From positions 14,105,262 through 14,169,261 of the forward strand of contig NC_037264.1 in assembly GCF_000002425.4 (NCBI RefSeq): a stretch of DNA of 64,000 nt, read 5' to 3'. Positions 36,101 to 48,573 of this stretch are shown one piece after another. Source of the DNA: Physcomitrium patens. Taxonomy: Eukaryota; Streptophyta; Bryopsida; Funariales; Funariaceae. Each line of letters opens with the position of its first letter. The stretch's first letter is position 1. The notes under the pieces are model-generated. The model worked only from the letters and a program-made list of their open reading frames with translations, did not search any database and was not told the DNA's origin. The translations under genes and the position numbers were made by a program.

Positions 36101-39100
36101 GAAGCAGGAGCAGGTGGGGATGAGGCAACAGCAGAGAGGAACAAAGCCCGTGCGCAGATGGGAGGTGGAGAAACGGAACGGGACTGCACTTCATTGCCAT
36201 CGGTCATCTCTGCGGTTGAGGCCCGTACAAGCAGGTAGTTTGGTGATGTTGGAAGCAAGAGGAATGGTCGAGGCTTGTGGTTGAGCAATAGTTGAAACGA
36301 GGGGTGTGATGGGATGATGTGACGGGCAGTGTGGAGCGTGGGTGGCATGGAGGTGTGAGTGAGTGTTGGAATGTGTTGCAGAGGCGGTATGGATGATGGA
36401 AGGGTGAAGAGGTGACGGTAACATGGGAGGGAGGGAAAGGAATGAGAGGGTGGGTGTGTTGTGGGGAGGGAAGTGGGAGATGGTGAGAATTGACGGTGCG
36501 GTGGTTGTGGTGTCAGGTATGGAGAAAGTGGAAGCTGTGTCGGAGGAATGCATGAAGAAGGTGATGGCGAAGGCAGTGGTGGGGCCGGTGAGGGGCGTGT
36601 TGAAAATGCCGAGCATGATTGTGGGGCAGGAGAACAGACTGGCGCGGAGGTTTGAGAGCAAGAACGCGCTGGTGGAGGATCCTGTTGGGATGGAGAGGGA
36701 GCGAAAGAGCATGAATCCATGGTCTTGGGAAGAGAAGAGGGTATTTCTGGAGAAGTTCGCGGTGTACAACAAGAACTTCAGCAAGATCGCGTCGCATTTG
36801 GAGTTGAAAACGACGGCGGATTGTGTGGAGTTCTACTATCGGAACCAGAAGTCGGAGGATTTCGAGAGGATAAGGCGGAGGCAGCAGCTGAAGAAGAGAC
36901 GGGATTATTCTCGAGTGGGTGGATCGTTTCTTTCGACGGGGCTGCAGACGAGCAGCCAGCGAAGAGAGGCAAATGGGCATGGGCGGACCGAAGGTGCGAA
37001 CGTGCAGACAGTGGGAGCGGTGGTGGGAGTTTCTCACATCAGCGTAGGTACGAAGGCCGCGAGGAGCAGCATGCAGCAGAAGCCGGTGGAGCGTCAGCGG
37101 GTGAGCTCAGCGTTGGAACCCGGGAGCCTACCTGGAGCTGTTGAGATAGGGAAGGGTGTGAGCGGAAAGGAAAACAAGTGGTGTGGGACAGGTGGAGTTT
37201 CAGGCAGTGCAGCGGGGCGTGGTGGGATTTTTGGGATGGTATTATCGGGGGCGACGGTGTCTTGTGGTTTGAGCTCCGCCGTGGCAGGTGCTGTAAAGAT
37301 CGGTCGGGAAAGAAGCTCGGTGAAGACGATGGTTGACGCAGGATTAGTAGTCGCCAGCTGCGGTCAAATCGAACAGCACGTATCTGCACCAATGGTTACC
37401 GGCAACGGATATTTGCAAATCTATTTAGAGAAGTCTGCTGGGAAAGAGGTTGGACTAAGGGATATGCATTGGATTGCATTTGACTGGGAGAGGAGAATCC
37501 CGATATTGCCGATTATTGTTTGGAGCTGGGATTGAGGAATGCACGGTTGTTGGGATCATCGGGGGAGTTGGTTAGCTCTTCGAAGTTGCACGTTATCTTG
37601 TCTAATTGCTTGTTGTGCATCGTACCAGTGGGAACACACGTGTATTGGTGGTAGAAGCTGAAGGGTAGTTGTGGTTTGGTTGGATGTGTGCAGGGTGATG
37701 CGCAGTGGACAGACAGAGAAAGGGAGCTGTTTACGGAGGGTGTTAGGCTATTTGGGAAGGACTTCGAGAGGATTGCTGTGCATGTTGGAACAACAAAGAG
37801 TGTGGGTCAGTGCAAGGCATTTTTCTGCAAGACCCGGAAGCGTTTGGGGCTGGACAAGCTGGTGGAGAAGTATGAGGATTCATTGAAGGTGAGGGTTGGA
37901 GCTGTTATGGCGGAGAGTCCCGAATGTGCAGATGTTGGGCGTGGAGAAGCGGCGGGCGTTCTGGCGGAAGATGTGCGGGTGTCAGGTCTTGCGGTGAGCG
38001 CGGGTCCTGGTATGGAAGTGGAAAGTGACCAGGACAAGGGAGATGAGAGTGAGAAGTCGGTAGAGGTTGTACTTCCTGTAGATGTACAGGAGATGGAAGC
38101 GGTGGAAGCTGAGGCAGGTGAGGGTGTGAGGGTGGAGGAGATAGTTGTTGAGGAAGTAGCGGTGGAGTCTGAAGTTGTGGAGGTTGTACCTGTGTATAAC
38201 GGAGTTTTGGAGGATGTACCTGTGCATAACGGAGTTTTGAAGGAAGCACCTGTGGATAACGGGGTTTTGGAGGATGAATTAGTTGAGACCCCGTCAGTCG
38301 TTTCCGAATCAGTTTCTGAAGCAGTAGGGGCTTCTTGTATTGTTTCCATCTCGAAGCACGCGATGATGGAAAGTGGTGTTTGTTTGACACAGAGCTCAGT
38401 TATTTTGGACAGTGTGATGAAGGCAGTATGCGAGGTGCCTGCAACTGTAGCTCATTCAATGGGGGAGTGTGGTGCAGAGGTGTCCGAGGACGATAGAGTT
38501 GAGTTCGTTGCTGTTGAGAAGGAAACATTTGCGGAGGCTGTGGAAGTCGTTGTGGCTAAGGATGGGAATACCGGTAATAATTCAACAGACTTGGCAATTG
38601 GTTATGTAGTTGAGGAGGATGCAGCGGTGATTCGTAAGGATGCTGAAAGTGATATGGAGTCTTGCAAGTGTGAGCCAGATACTGGCCTTGTCAAGGCTGT
38701 CGGTATGTTAGCCAAAATCAGTACTCTGGCAGCGGATGAGCAGGAAGCGAAGGCAGTTCCTACGGTTGACGTGAAGGCTGATCCAGAGTCACCTCAAGTG
38801 GCAACATCTTTAAGCACAGATTCAGCATCTTTTCCTTCACTGCCAGCCGCTGTGAGTCATTCTGGTGGGTCTGTGTTCTCAAATTCGTCGACGCAAGGTA
38901 GTCAACAAGGTCGTGAGAGGGTGGGAAGGGTTGGAGGCGGTGAAACCAAGTCGAGGAGAGAGCCGACTTCTTGGACTCAAGAGGAGAAAGAGAAGTTCGC
39001 GGACATCATACGGAACCATGGGAAGGATTGGACTAGGCTGCACGAATGTTTGCCCTCGAAGTCTTTAACGCAGATCAAAACATACTTTCAGAACTCGAAG

Positions 39101-42100
39101 GCAAAACTGGGTCTTCTGAATGCAGAGGGTGTGAATATTCTGGGAGGCAGGGTAGCCGGAAGTCGGAAGAGGAAAGTTGATGAAGCAGAAGACGGCAGCA
39201 ACAACGTGGCTTGTTTGAGCTCAGGGAATGAGTTGAAGGGAGGCGGTGTTTCTGCTCGCGACATGGATGGCGTTTGTCAGAATGTGAAAGCAGCGGTGGG
39301 CGGGGTTCCAAGCATGGGGATGGGTAGTGGTCCATCGGGGTTGGAGAGCATGCTGTACCCAATTTTCGGTCAGCGAGTGGAAGATCAAATAGCATTGGAG
39401 AAATTTATGCGGATGTATAGTGCGAACGGGTTAGCACAGAATATTGCGGGTGGGGTAAACCCGTTTGTGCAGCAATATGGGTTTCCAATGTTTCCGAACG
39501 CAGGGCATCAAAGGGCAAGTCAGCTGAGTTTGCAGCAACAGCTTGCAGCATCTCTGGCTCAGAAGTCGGGTCAAGCGAAGGGGCTGCAGCAGCAGGAGTT
39601 GCAAGGTTCTGGAAGCGTTCAACAAAGCGGTCAGGCAAGTGTTCAGCAGAAAGCTGCACATCAATTGCAGAGCGCACAGGTGGGGAGAGGTGGTTGGTTG
39701 AGAAGCTGAGTAGTGATGGTCTTGGTGCTTAGTGACAGTGTACGGTTTTATAAACCGGGTAGTTGTGGACGGAGAGTTTGTGGTGTGCATGATTGTGACG
39801 ATTGGTACGTGAGAGTGGAATGAGCAATGTGGCGATGCAGCAAATAGTCGTGATTTTGTGTGGGATAGCGAGGCTGTAGATTGGTGTTGATGGATTAGCC
39901 GTGATTTGCAGATGGTCCGAAATCAGCAGCTTCTGGCAAGTATGATGCAGCATCAAGCGGCAGCACATCATCAGCAAAATCAGACGAGCAAGAGCGTTCC
40001 TCACCCTCTTCAGCCGCAGGTACAGCTAGTTTTCCAGCTTCAATGGTTGAGGGATTGTTTGTTTTGGAAGAGGAAATACAGTAGTTGAAAAGTTTGTTTT
40101 GATAGGTTGTGGTACTCCAACCTGGGCATGCTGGTCAGCTGCAGCAGCAGCCACTGGTTCTAAATCAACAGGTGATTCATCACCCGCAAGCTCAACAAGG
40201 TGGGAGTCAGCAGGAGCAAGGTAGTCCAGGTCACCTGGTAGGAAATCCAAGCTTGGGGGCTTGCAGTTCTGCTCAAGTTCCGAATCAAATGAAGCAGTTA
40301 CTGCAACACCAAGCCTTGCTCCAACAGCAACAGGTAAATGAATGGTCGGATGCTTTGGATATAAGAGTTCTTTGTGTTTAATCATATGGTTCTGGCATTG
40401 GGCCTTTGATATCAGTGGCTGATATTTCTTTTGTGTACCTGTTATGTCCATAGCAGTTTCAGCTGGCATTGCAACATTTGCAACAGCAACAGCAGCAGCA
40501 GCAGCTTCAGCAACATCAGCATCATCAAGATCAGACTCAGGCGCAGGTTCAAGTTCAAGCCCAAGCCCAAATTCAAGCCTTAGAGCATTCCCATTCTCAT
40601 TCTCAGTCTCATATTCATCAACCTCAATACTCTCTTGCTTCTCTACTTCAGCCTCTGGTGGTCCAGAAGCCTAAGGTAGTTGTGCCACTTCCCCCACAGG
40701 TGACAAGAACCCCGTCACCTCCAGTGTTGCAGCAGGGAGGTTTGCCTCATCGGCATGATCAGCACCAGCATGGACCATCGCATACATTTCTGAGAGGAAA
40801 TGTGGCTAGTGCTGTGTCAAGCAACCCTGGAGAAGCTTCGACTCAGCAGGGAGAAATTGGAGAACAGTGGGGAAGCATTAGCCACGGTACGTTCTTTGTC
40901 AGTAGCTGGTGGGATGATTGGTGTGCTTTCGAGAGCACATACTATGAGCTATTGATATTGTGAGATATGCATGCGAGATGGTTGTTCAGTCAATTTCCGT
41001 GTGATAGTCATGAAATTGCAGCATTGAAATGTGGTGTGGATGTTCTCAGGAGGAGGATCGAAGGAACGAAATTTTTCTAGAGCTGATCTTCATCAACTGA
41101 GTGGTGCTGGACAAATGGTGAAGCCCTCCAATGCAGAGCCCTCACGGCCAGCAACGGAGTCCCCGCAAGCCCGAATTGGTGATGTGAAGTTGTTTGGGCA
41201 GTCTCTTTTGTCTCAGCCGACTTCATGTGCAGTATCCCAGAATGTAGCGCGTGGGTCATTTTCTGCGGCTGAAAAAGTGTCTTTGCAGCAGTCACCTGTT
41301 AGTACGGCGGTTTCGTCTCTTGCGACGAGCATGCCTGTTCCTGCTGCATCACGTGTGAAACCGTATGGAAAAGAGTCTGCTTTCAGGGGTGTTCCTTTTT
41401 CGTCCGAAGGACGGCAAGGTGGATGGCCTCCACTTGGTAATCGCGGGAGCATGGAAATGTGGAACATTATGAACAATGCGCATTCTCAGGTGGGTCAGGT
41501 ATTGAAATCGAAGGTCGAAGAGTTGGAGCTTCACAATATGCAGGAATGTCGCATGTCTCGTGAAGCCCAAGATGCAGAATCAGATCAGAGCACTCCCAAA
41601 TCGACACACAAGCCGCAGCATCTTGAACAGGCGCGAGGCGCCCAGGATAAGTCAGGAAGCGGGGGGTTTTCCTCATTGGCCTATGGTGTGGGGAAGTCCC
41701 GAGCTTGTGTGAATGAGCATGGTGTTTCGTCTGGGGAGGTATCTAGGACTGATCCTGAGAGAAGAGGCGAGAGCATTGGACTCGATTCCGGCTGTAGTGA
41801 GCGAAGCTCCATGATGGCCAGTAGAAGTAGTAGGGGTCAGGCGGAGTCGTTTGCAATGCAGGCAACCGGGCCATTCGCCAATGGGCAACAAGTGCCTCGG
41901 ACCGTGATTGATGCGCTGATGGCCATCGCGGAATTGCATCGAATTCGCAGTTCACAATTTAATTCGAGCGTTGGCCAGCCGAGGCTAGAGGACCATCAAT
42001 GGGAAAGCCTTGTACAGCATACTACTAAGGGTATGGCTGTCGATGCTGTGAAAGCCAATCCCAGTTTGAGCCTAAACCGCCCCATTGCTACTCCGCAAAC

Positions 42101-42383
42101 CCACTTGAGGGGGAACGGTGTGTCACAGCACTGTGTGCGGGACAGTGGCTTGTATTTTACTCAACACTATCCAAATCTTCCTGGGCAGTCTGGCGTCGTT
42201 TCCAGCGCATGGAATGGTGGAACTGGGCTTGTTCATCCTTGTGATGTGCAACGCATGCTTGTAAATCCTGCTCTTAGTTCCTTCCTTCCAAGTGCATTGT
42301 CCAGAGCCTCAACAGCAACTGAGAAGTACTTGGGATCCTCCGAAGTAAGGGATTCTGACGGCGGCAGAGATGGGACATGTTAG
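33199..42383 (+). CDS. PWR: POWERDRESS-like SANT-domain corepressor protein (NCoR/SMRT type)
   Basis: Exons: 33199-33406, 33569-34645, 34864-36234, 36517-37319, 37694-39679, 39912-40019, 40106-40333, 40454-40886, 41050-42383. All introns are GT-AG with matching phases, giving about 2,515 aa. Seen: RLGWGQGLAKYEKKKV (about 345-360), coiled-coil-like segments near the LRFAEQVLAMRFRALKEAW motif, SANT1 (about 952-997) after VLKMPSMI, SANT2 (about 1,154-1,206), SANT3 (about 1,577-1,628), Gln-rich runs in exons 5-8, and GDVKLFGQSL (about 2,115). The same motif order is known in Arabidopsis POWERDRESS, a nuclear partner of histone deacetylase HDA9. A role in histone deacetylation is inferred. The start is chosen because MPIDHASAW matches the conserved family N-terminus; an in-frame ATG exists at 33,130. 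The exon 4 end is the least certain. The protein is longer than the Arabidopsis homologue (about 1,650 aa). Confidence 0.88.
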
Positions 42384-43143
42384 TTTTAAGGTCGAGCTTT
42401 AGAATCGCAGAGAAAATAGAGGCAGTCGCCATTTATTTTCCTCTATCAGAACCTTTGTTTATGCTGGACAGGGCACTGGGCATATGCCCTTTGTAACATT
42501 ATCTCACAATTCGTTGATCACATTTTTCCCTTCGTTGCAGTACATGTGCAGTAAAGAGTTGACACTTTGGCTTACGTTTGTGCAATTGTATTTTTGATGT
42601 TTAATACTAGTAGTGCTACGTCATGTCCTTTGAATATCATGTGAGCAGAGCACGTATCTACTTTTCTTTTTGCTGTACTCTTTTGCCAAAATTGAAAGCT
42701 CACTCATACTTTGCTTCAATGAGCAAGGACTGTTAATGTCTATGGAATTTCCTGTCTGCCTATTGGCTAGGACATGTCCGTGTGAATAGGTGAGCCCTGG
42801 TGTGTGTTGGTTCGGATCCTTCCTGCTTCATTCTTAACACAGCATACAACTGTCTCTGATGGTGCACTAGGTTAAGTCCAAGCCTTTGTATGTATGTACA
42901 GTCAGAACTGTAGATGGATTATTACTAGACATTTTTGTGGCCATGGAAATACATTTTCTGATAGAAGCCAACATTGTGCGTGAAAAATATCAACATCAAA
43001 GGATCGCACTAAAATAAGCACTGTAGCCATTTTGGACATCCATACTGCCCTCATTGGAGGCAAGGACAACATAGTTATCAATCTTCACACAGCTCCTCTG
43101 CAAGGGCAATCATTCCACCCCCTATTTCTGTATTTCAGTAAAG
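42384..43143 (+). other. Probable 3' UTR and downstream of the POWERDRESS-like gene
   Basis: No ORF is present. T-rich words and TTGTAT/TGTATGTA motifs around 42,585-42,900 suit a plant 3' UTR with polyadenylation elements. The true cleavage site cannot be seen. Confidence 0.4.
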
Positions 43144-43171
43144 TATTGCTTCCCAGAGATGGGAAGCAATA
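43144..43171. repeat. Perfect hairpin, 11-bp stem and 6-nt loop
   Basis: TATTGCTTCCC pairs exactly with GGGAAGCAATA across the loop AGAGAT. It lies at the point where ordinary sequence changes to strongly AT-rich DNA. Confidence 0.85.
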
Positions 43172-44646
43172 AATAAATAAATATATATATCTTTTTTATA
43201 TTAAGCTTCTTCTAATTTTATCAGAAACAGAATATATATAGATATATATATGTGTGTATATATCAACATACATGTGTATTCTTAGAAAAGTCCTAAAATT
43301 ATATCTTTTATCAACATATACTAATTTAGCACCTTTGAGGAATTAAGATAGAATTTTTATGTGCTCTTCTGCTACATAATTTTTATGTTACATATAAATT
43401 TTACTATATAAAATAATTTGATATAAGTATGGTAATATTAAAATTCTGTAAATGCGTAGTATAATTGGTTTGAAATTGCAGATACATTTTATTATCACAA
43501 ATTCTTCAGCAAATTTTAATTTTGAGTCCTTGAGTTTTATAACAAGTTATATTTATCACATCCTATTTAGCATCATGTTTTTATTCAAAAAAATCCCATT
43601 CTTCAAATTTTTCAGAATTCTGTTCTAAAAAACACACAATATAATAGAATAGGGTGTCTGTATTAAGGTATAGTTATATTGTTGAAAAAGCTTACACAAA
43701 TATATACATATATAACAAAATATGTACATGCTTTTAAATAATTAATATACATATGCATAGTTTTAGCATTTTATGCATATCATTGTTTAGAAGATTGTAT
43801 TTTTATTTATTTAATTTATTTTATATTTATATATATATATATATATATACACATATATATATATCCCAAAAAAGTTGTATGAATTCTATCAAAAAATAAT
43901 ATTATTATTTTAGAAATATATTCAATATTCCAGGTGCTTATGATCAAGCTCTTTTAACATAGGACATTTTATCAAAATGTAGGACATTGTTATGCCTAAT
44001 TGCTTTTCAATACGAGAAATGAAGTTAATTTAAGATAGTAAGAAGTAATGATTATGCTTTAAATGCAAAGTTGCCCTTCCTTTGCACCTTCATTTGTCTT
44101 AGCATACACAAGAATAGAAACCTACTTTCATGTTCTTTATTAGTGTTGTATGATAAGAAGTTTTTGTTCTGTATCACTTAATATAAGACAAATATTCTAA
44201 TGTCCTACATTAGAAAGGCTTTCCTATGACATTAGTCTGTAAAATTAGAATACTATTTTTTGTATTTCTAAAAAGAACATGAGGTTGTAGAAATTTTTAC
44301 CATACTAGCAATTCTATTACCTCCATAATAAACACATATTTTTTAGCTTGATGTTCATAATCTTTGATAATTCCCTCTTGCATAGCTATTTCACTAAGAG
44401 TAAGATTATTTTGTTAAATTTTTATTAATATAAATCCATTTATATCAATCTGTAAGTGTTATTCTTTGCTTGAGCATGATTTCTTCCAACTTATCTACAA
44501 TAATGGTTTACAGAAAAGTAATAGTAATATATGAAACAATCTATGAAGTTGTGTGGTTGACAATGTTTTAAATATTTTGATAACTTAAGTGTCAAGTGGT
44601 AGTTCAATGTTTAATATTGTGTACTACTATTTCAGTTTTTCCTACT

Positions 44647-44678
<32 letters not shown>

Positions 44679-46132
44679 TTAATGCTTTTTGTTAAAAATA
44701 TATAAACAAATATCTTTTTAGTTTCAAGACCAGTACATTGCAGTATAAATAGATAATTTAAAGTAAATTATTAAATCATCTTCCAAATTTGTAACCTTAC
44801 TGAATATGACTGTAAGTTCATTAAAAATTCTGATAATAAATACATAAATATTCTAAGCAAAAATTAAAAATTACCTCTACCTGCCACTTTTACAAAATAA
44901 AACATATCACAAAAGAAAAATTATTGACACATACTCTATGCCCTTTGAAACGGTATTTTTTGCTGATGTGATATCATTGATTTTTTATTTAAAATGTATC
45001 TTGGCACATGGATGCTCACAGATTAACAAAGAGGTAGTTGTTACTAGATTGCAATAGAACAATCATATAAAGAGGCAAATTATGTTTATTTTTTTTAGCC
45101 CCTTCATGTTGGCAATAAAAAATATATTTTTGCTACAAAAAACCTTACCATTATATGCATCTGGAAGACCCGAAGGACCTTAAAAAATCTTAATTAAAAT
45201 CAAAACAATCATAGTTACTACAAAGATTGTGTTATTTAGTTGGCCATTTGATTTTTCATTCAAGCAAGTACAAAATCCCACACCTTTTAAAATTTGTAAT
45301 TGGTAATAATTCGAAGCTTATACAGAAACCAATTTATTTTCTTATACCACAAAACATAAATTGGTTAAGAACATGAATATATATAATCATAATAGAATAT
45401 ATAAATGTGCATAAATTAAAATACTTACCTCTATCTATCTATAGCATTTTGACGTTGTTAACTTTCAAGTAATTTAATAAGTATTCTCTTCAATTAATAT
45501 TATTTTTAATTCAATTTAGTATTAAAAACAAAAAAAAACTAGTAGTATTAACTTTTAGGAAACCATTATCTTTAATATATATTTGATTTTGATTCCCCTT
45601 TCTCATCCTGACTATTTTTAGGTCTTATTCTCCTTCCACTTCACCTGCAATTTCTTTCAAGTATCAACTTACTTTAAGATTTTATTCATCAAGCACCAAC
45701 TCTGAATTGTGTATTCTAATTTATTTTGAATACGTGGATGTGGCAAAATTTTATGTATTGTAGAATCATAGGTGAGTAAAATCAAATTTCAAGTTTAAAT
45801 ATCAATGTTTTAATTATTCAACTATTTTTATTTTAATTAGTATTCAAATATTCATGTTTTTTTAAAAAAAATTCAACAATTTAAATTAACATATATCTTG
45901 CATGAATTCAAATGCGCAATATACTTTAAAATGAAATACGATTTTCATATGTCACTTAAGATCTAATTGCTACATTGAATATACGTGCAGAGTTGGATTT
46001 TAATATAAACTAAAGTGTAAAATAGAGGATTGTATTGTAGAAAAGCATAGTCAACAATATGTAATCTTAGAAAGTAACCCATACCATTATAATTTTAATT
46101 ACAAGGCATACCATGCCAAATATCTGATAGAA
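43172..46132. other. AT-rich intergenic block, no recognised element
   Basis: There are long AT-rich tracts with TA microsatellites at about 43,829-43,860 and 44,645-44,668. I found no LTR, transposase, reverse transcriptase or RNA gene. The block may be an old insertion between the two genes, but nothing in it proves that. Confidence 0.45.
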
Positions 46133-46198
46133 TTCTTAGTCCAATCAATTTTCTCTCACACAATGGAGAGTTCATTGAATTTAAGATTGGACTAAGAA
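46133..46198. repeat. Perfect inverted repeat, 14-bp arms
   Basis: TTCTTAGTCCAATC (46,133-46,146) is exactly complementary to GATTGGACTAAGAA (46,185-46,198), with a 38-nt loop that contains a CTCTC/GAGAG pair. It may be a hairpin or the end structure of a small non-autonomous element. Confidence 0.85.
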
Positions 46199-47640
46199 AT
46201 GCCTTTTCCAAGTTTTTCCAAGTCCTTCAAAGTTGTTTTTCCCACAATTGCATTATCGGCATGAAGACCCACAAGATTGCGTGGCAAGATGGCAATAAGC
46301 CACGACACGATAGCTTTTCCAGTGCAGCCAATGCAGCTCAAAACTTTTTGGAACCCAAAATAAAAGCAAAAGCAAGAGAAAGAGTTTAATACTATTCCCA
46401 AGTGGCCTTGAATGTGGAGACTGTTATAGCCCAAGTCTCCTTACCAAGAGCGGCTCTTCCGAACCAAAGTCTCCCCTAGTGAAAGGGAGGGGGGGGGGGG
46501 GGGTCTTGCCTCACTCAAGTCTCGGAGGGTGCTTTCCTCCTCTCCTTCTCTTGTTTCTCGTGAGCCTTGCTTCATAACTCTGTTCAATAGGTGGCTGAGA
46601 TGGTGACGTGGCACGCGGTGAGTGATGGGATATCCTAGCACTTGCTCCACACCCAATGGAAAGGAGGCAAACGCACTTTTCCAAAGATGGGGTGCGAGAA
46701 TAAAAAAGGACTTTTTTGGGAAAAGGGGCTTTCTATTGAGTAGATGGGGTGCCCACTTGATGGGTCTCATTTCCCATATTCACTGAATATGCTCGGGTTT
46801 TTTTTATCATAAAATAATGTTATGAAAGAATGAATAACGAATAGAATAAGTAGAAGAGATATAGAATTGTTACAAGTTTTGGCAATCTGGGTTACTTCCA
46901 ACTTCTGTTTTGTTTTGTAATAGGTGTTTGTTGTGTGTCTTTCATGTTCATCAATACATTGGTATTGATTGTATTTTGTTGGAAACCTTCAATACGTTTC
47001 AATTAAATATGTATCCATATTTTATTTTTTTATCGTGAGAATAATTGAAGAAAACATATAGGAAAATACATGTTGTGAGATCAATCTTTGGTTACAGTGA
47101 TACTCAACTTAACACTCACAATGCTCACACAACTTCATCCAGCAACAACACCAAACCATTACCAAATATTAGTCATAATTTGATTTCCACATGGGCAAAC
47201 AAAATAACTAAGTCTGGGTGATAAAACCGATCAATGATCAACGTAACGTGAAGAGTTGTAAAATATATGAACAGTCTGTTGTGAAATACAAACATACAGC
47301 TGTTAATCGAACAGTTTTATTTTTTAAAAAAAGAAACTCTCGGCACACATCTTAAACTAATGCAAAGCGGAGACTCAACTCTCACACAAACCCCAACACA
47401 CAACTCATTTCCACATGCACCGCTATTTCCATTACCATCATCGCCAACGTCGAGTGTGTTGGACAAACGCCCAAAGGTTGGTCCAACAGCAAGACAAAGT
47501 CTGGAACAACTTTTCACCGAGCTCATCAACTTAAAAAAAACGCTCCACAACTCCGACATCACAGCAACATTCTCAATTAGGGCAGGAGTGCAGGATCATT
47601 ACGCCTCAATCACTGGTAACGAGCAGTAAAGTAGACACGG
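46199..47640. other. Intergenic sequence with a G15 tract
   Basis: Part of this stretch (46,200-46,770) has ordinary composition and two short minus-strand ORFs (80 and 109 codons) without recognised domains. It contains a run of 15 G (46,489-46,503). The rest (46,780-47,300) is AT-rich and shows nothing. There is no evidence for a gene. Confidence 0.4.
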
Positions 47641-48573
47641 AGCATGAATAACAACGCCGCTGGAGGATACACAGACAGACAGACAGACAGAGAGATAGAT
47701 ATATAGTTAGAGAGATCGATAGGGAGAGAGTGATAGAAAAGAGGAGAATGAAGCGTGGAAGATGCAGGACTAGGAAGTGAAGAGAGGGCTGGGTGGGGAA
47801 GGGAGAGGTGGGTTCGTAGATTGTTTTGCGACAGCTGATCGTCGATTTATTCCAAGTCCAGGCACAGGAGAGCAACGACCTGCACGCTACGTATGCGGAA
47901 TAAGTACGATCCTCAGCAGTCGTCAGCCGACTGGCTACATACTTTTTGAGGCCCCTTTTGCCTTGTCGATGCTTCTCTCTCTGGGAGTTGAGCAGCGTTT
48001 CTGATTCACCCACATCTTCTCGCTATAATCCCACCCCGTCTCAGCTCCCCCAAAGTTGTTGCCTGTGGTTTGCATCGATACTGAACCTCGGAGCAGTGAT
48101 GAGTTAACCGGTTTGAGTCTGAGTCGGTGGTTTTAGGTGCTGAAATTGGTGTGCGTGGGTTACTATTTCTATGAGGATAATGGTGTAAAGGTGCGGGATG
48201 TTGTGGTTGTAGAAGTGTCTCTGCTTGTGCCAAAGAGTGGAGGGAGTGGAGGAGTGGACGGTATATTCATGCACTAGAACCACTTCGACTTAACTTACAC
48301 TGTTTCGCATAAATTTGGGGGCCGTGGCGTTGCAGCACGAGCTTGCTTGTGCCCTCCTGTATTAGATCATGAAGAAATTTCGAGCGGGGAGCATGTCTAG
48401 ATTATTCTCTCGTGTCCTCGTCACGATGGTGAAGAAGCCTTAAGCTGAGGGCGAAACGGGATTGTGGCCATGATTGTAGTGCCCGTGACGACTCGATTCT
48501 TGGAGGAAGCCAATTGCATTAAGTGTGTTTGAGAGTAGGATTTGTAGAGGAGTGGAGTAGTCGTTTGGGTAGT
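47641..48573 (+). promoter_or_regulatory. Probable promoter and 5' leader of the CONSTANS-LIKE gene
   Basis: It holds an (ACAG)5 run at 47,671-47,690 followed by GA-rich sequence (47,691-47,760), typical of plant leaders, then ordinary sequence up to the ATG. Several upstream ATGs and a 75-codon plus-strand ORF (47,777-48,004) have no recognisable product. Transcription start and leader introns cannot be placed. Confidence 0.4.

Noticed and set aside
46192..46770. Two minus-strand ORFs of 80 and 109 codons
   Set aside because: No recognised domain. One includes a Pro run that only reflects the G15 tract on the plus strand.
47777..48004. 75-codon ORF upstream of the CONSTANS-LIKE gene
   Set aside because: No recognisable product. 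It is at most an upstream ORF in a leader whose limits are unknown.
48523..48573. Upstream extension of the CONSTANS-LIKE frame
   Set aside because: The extension begins with GTG, not ATG. The first ATG in frame is 48,574.
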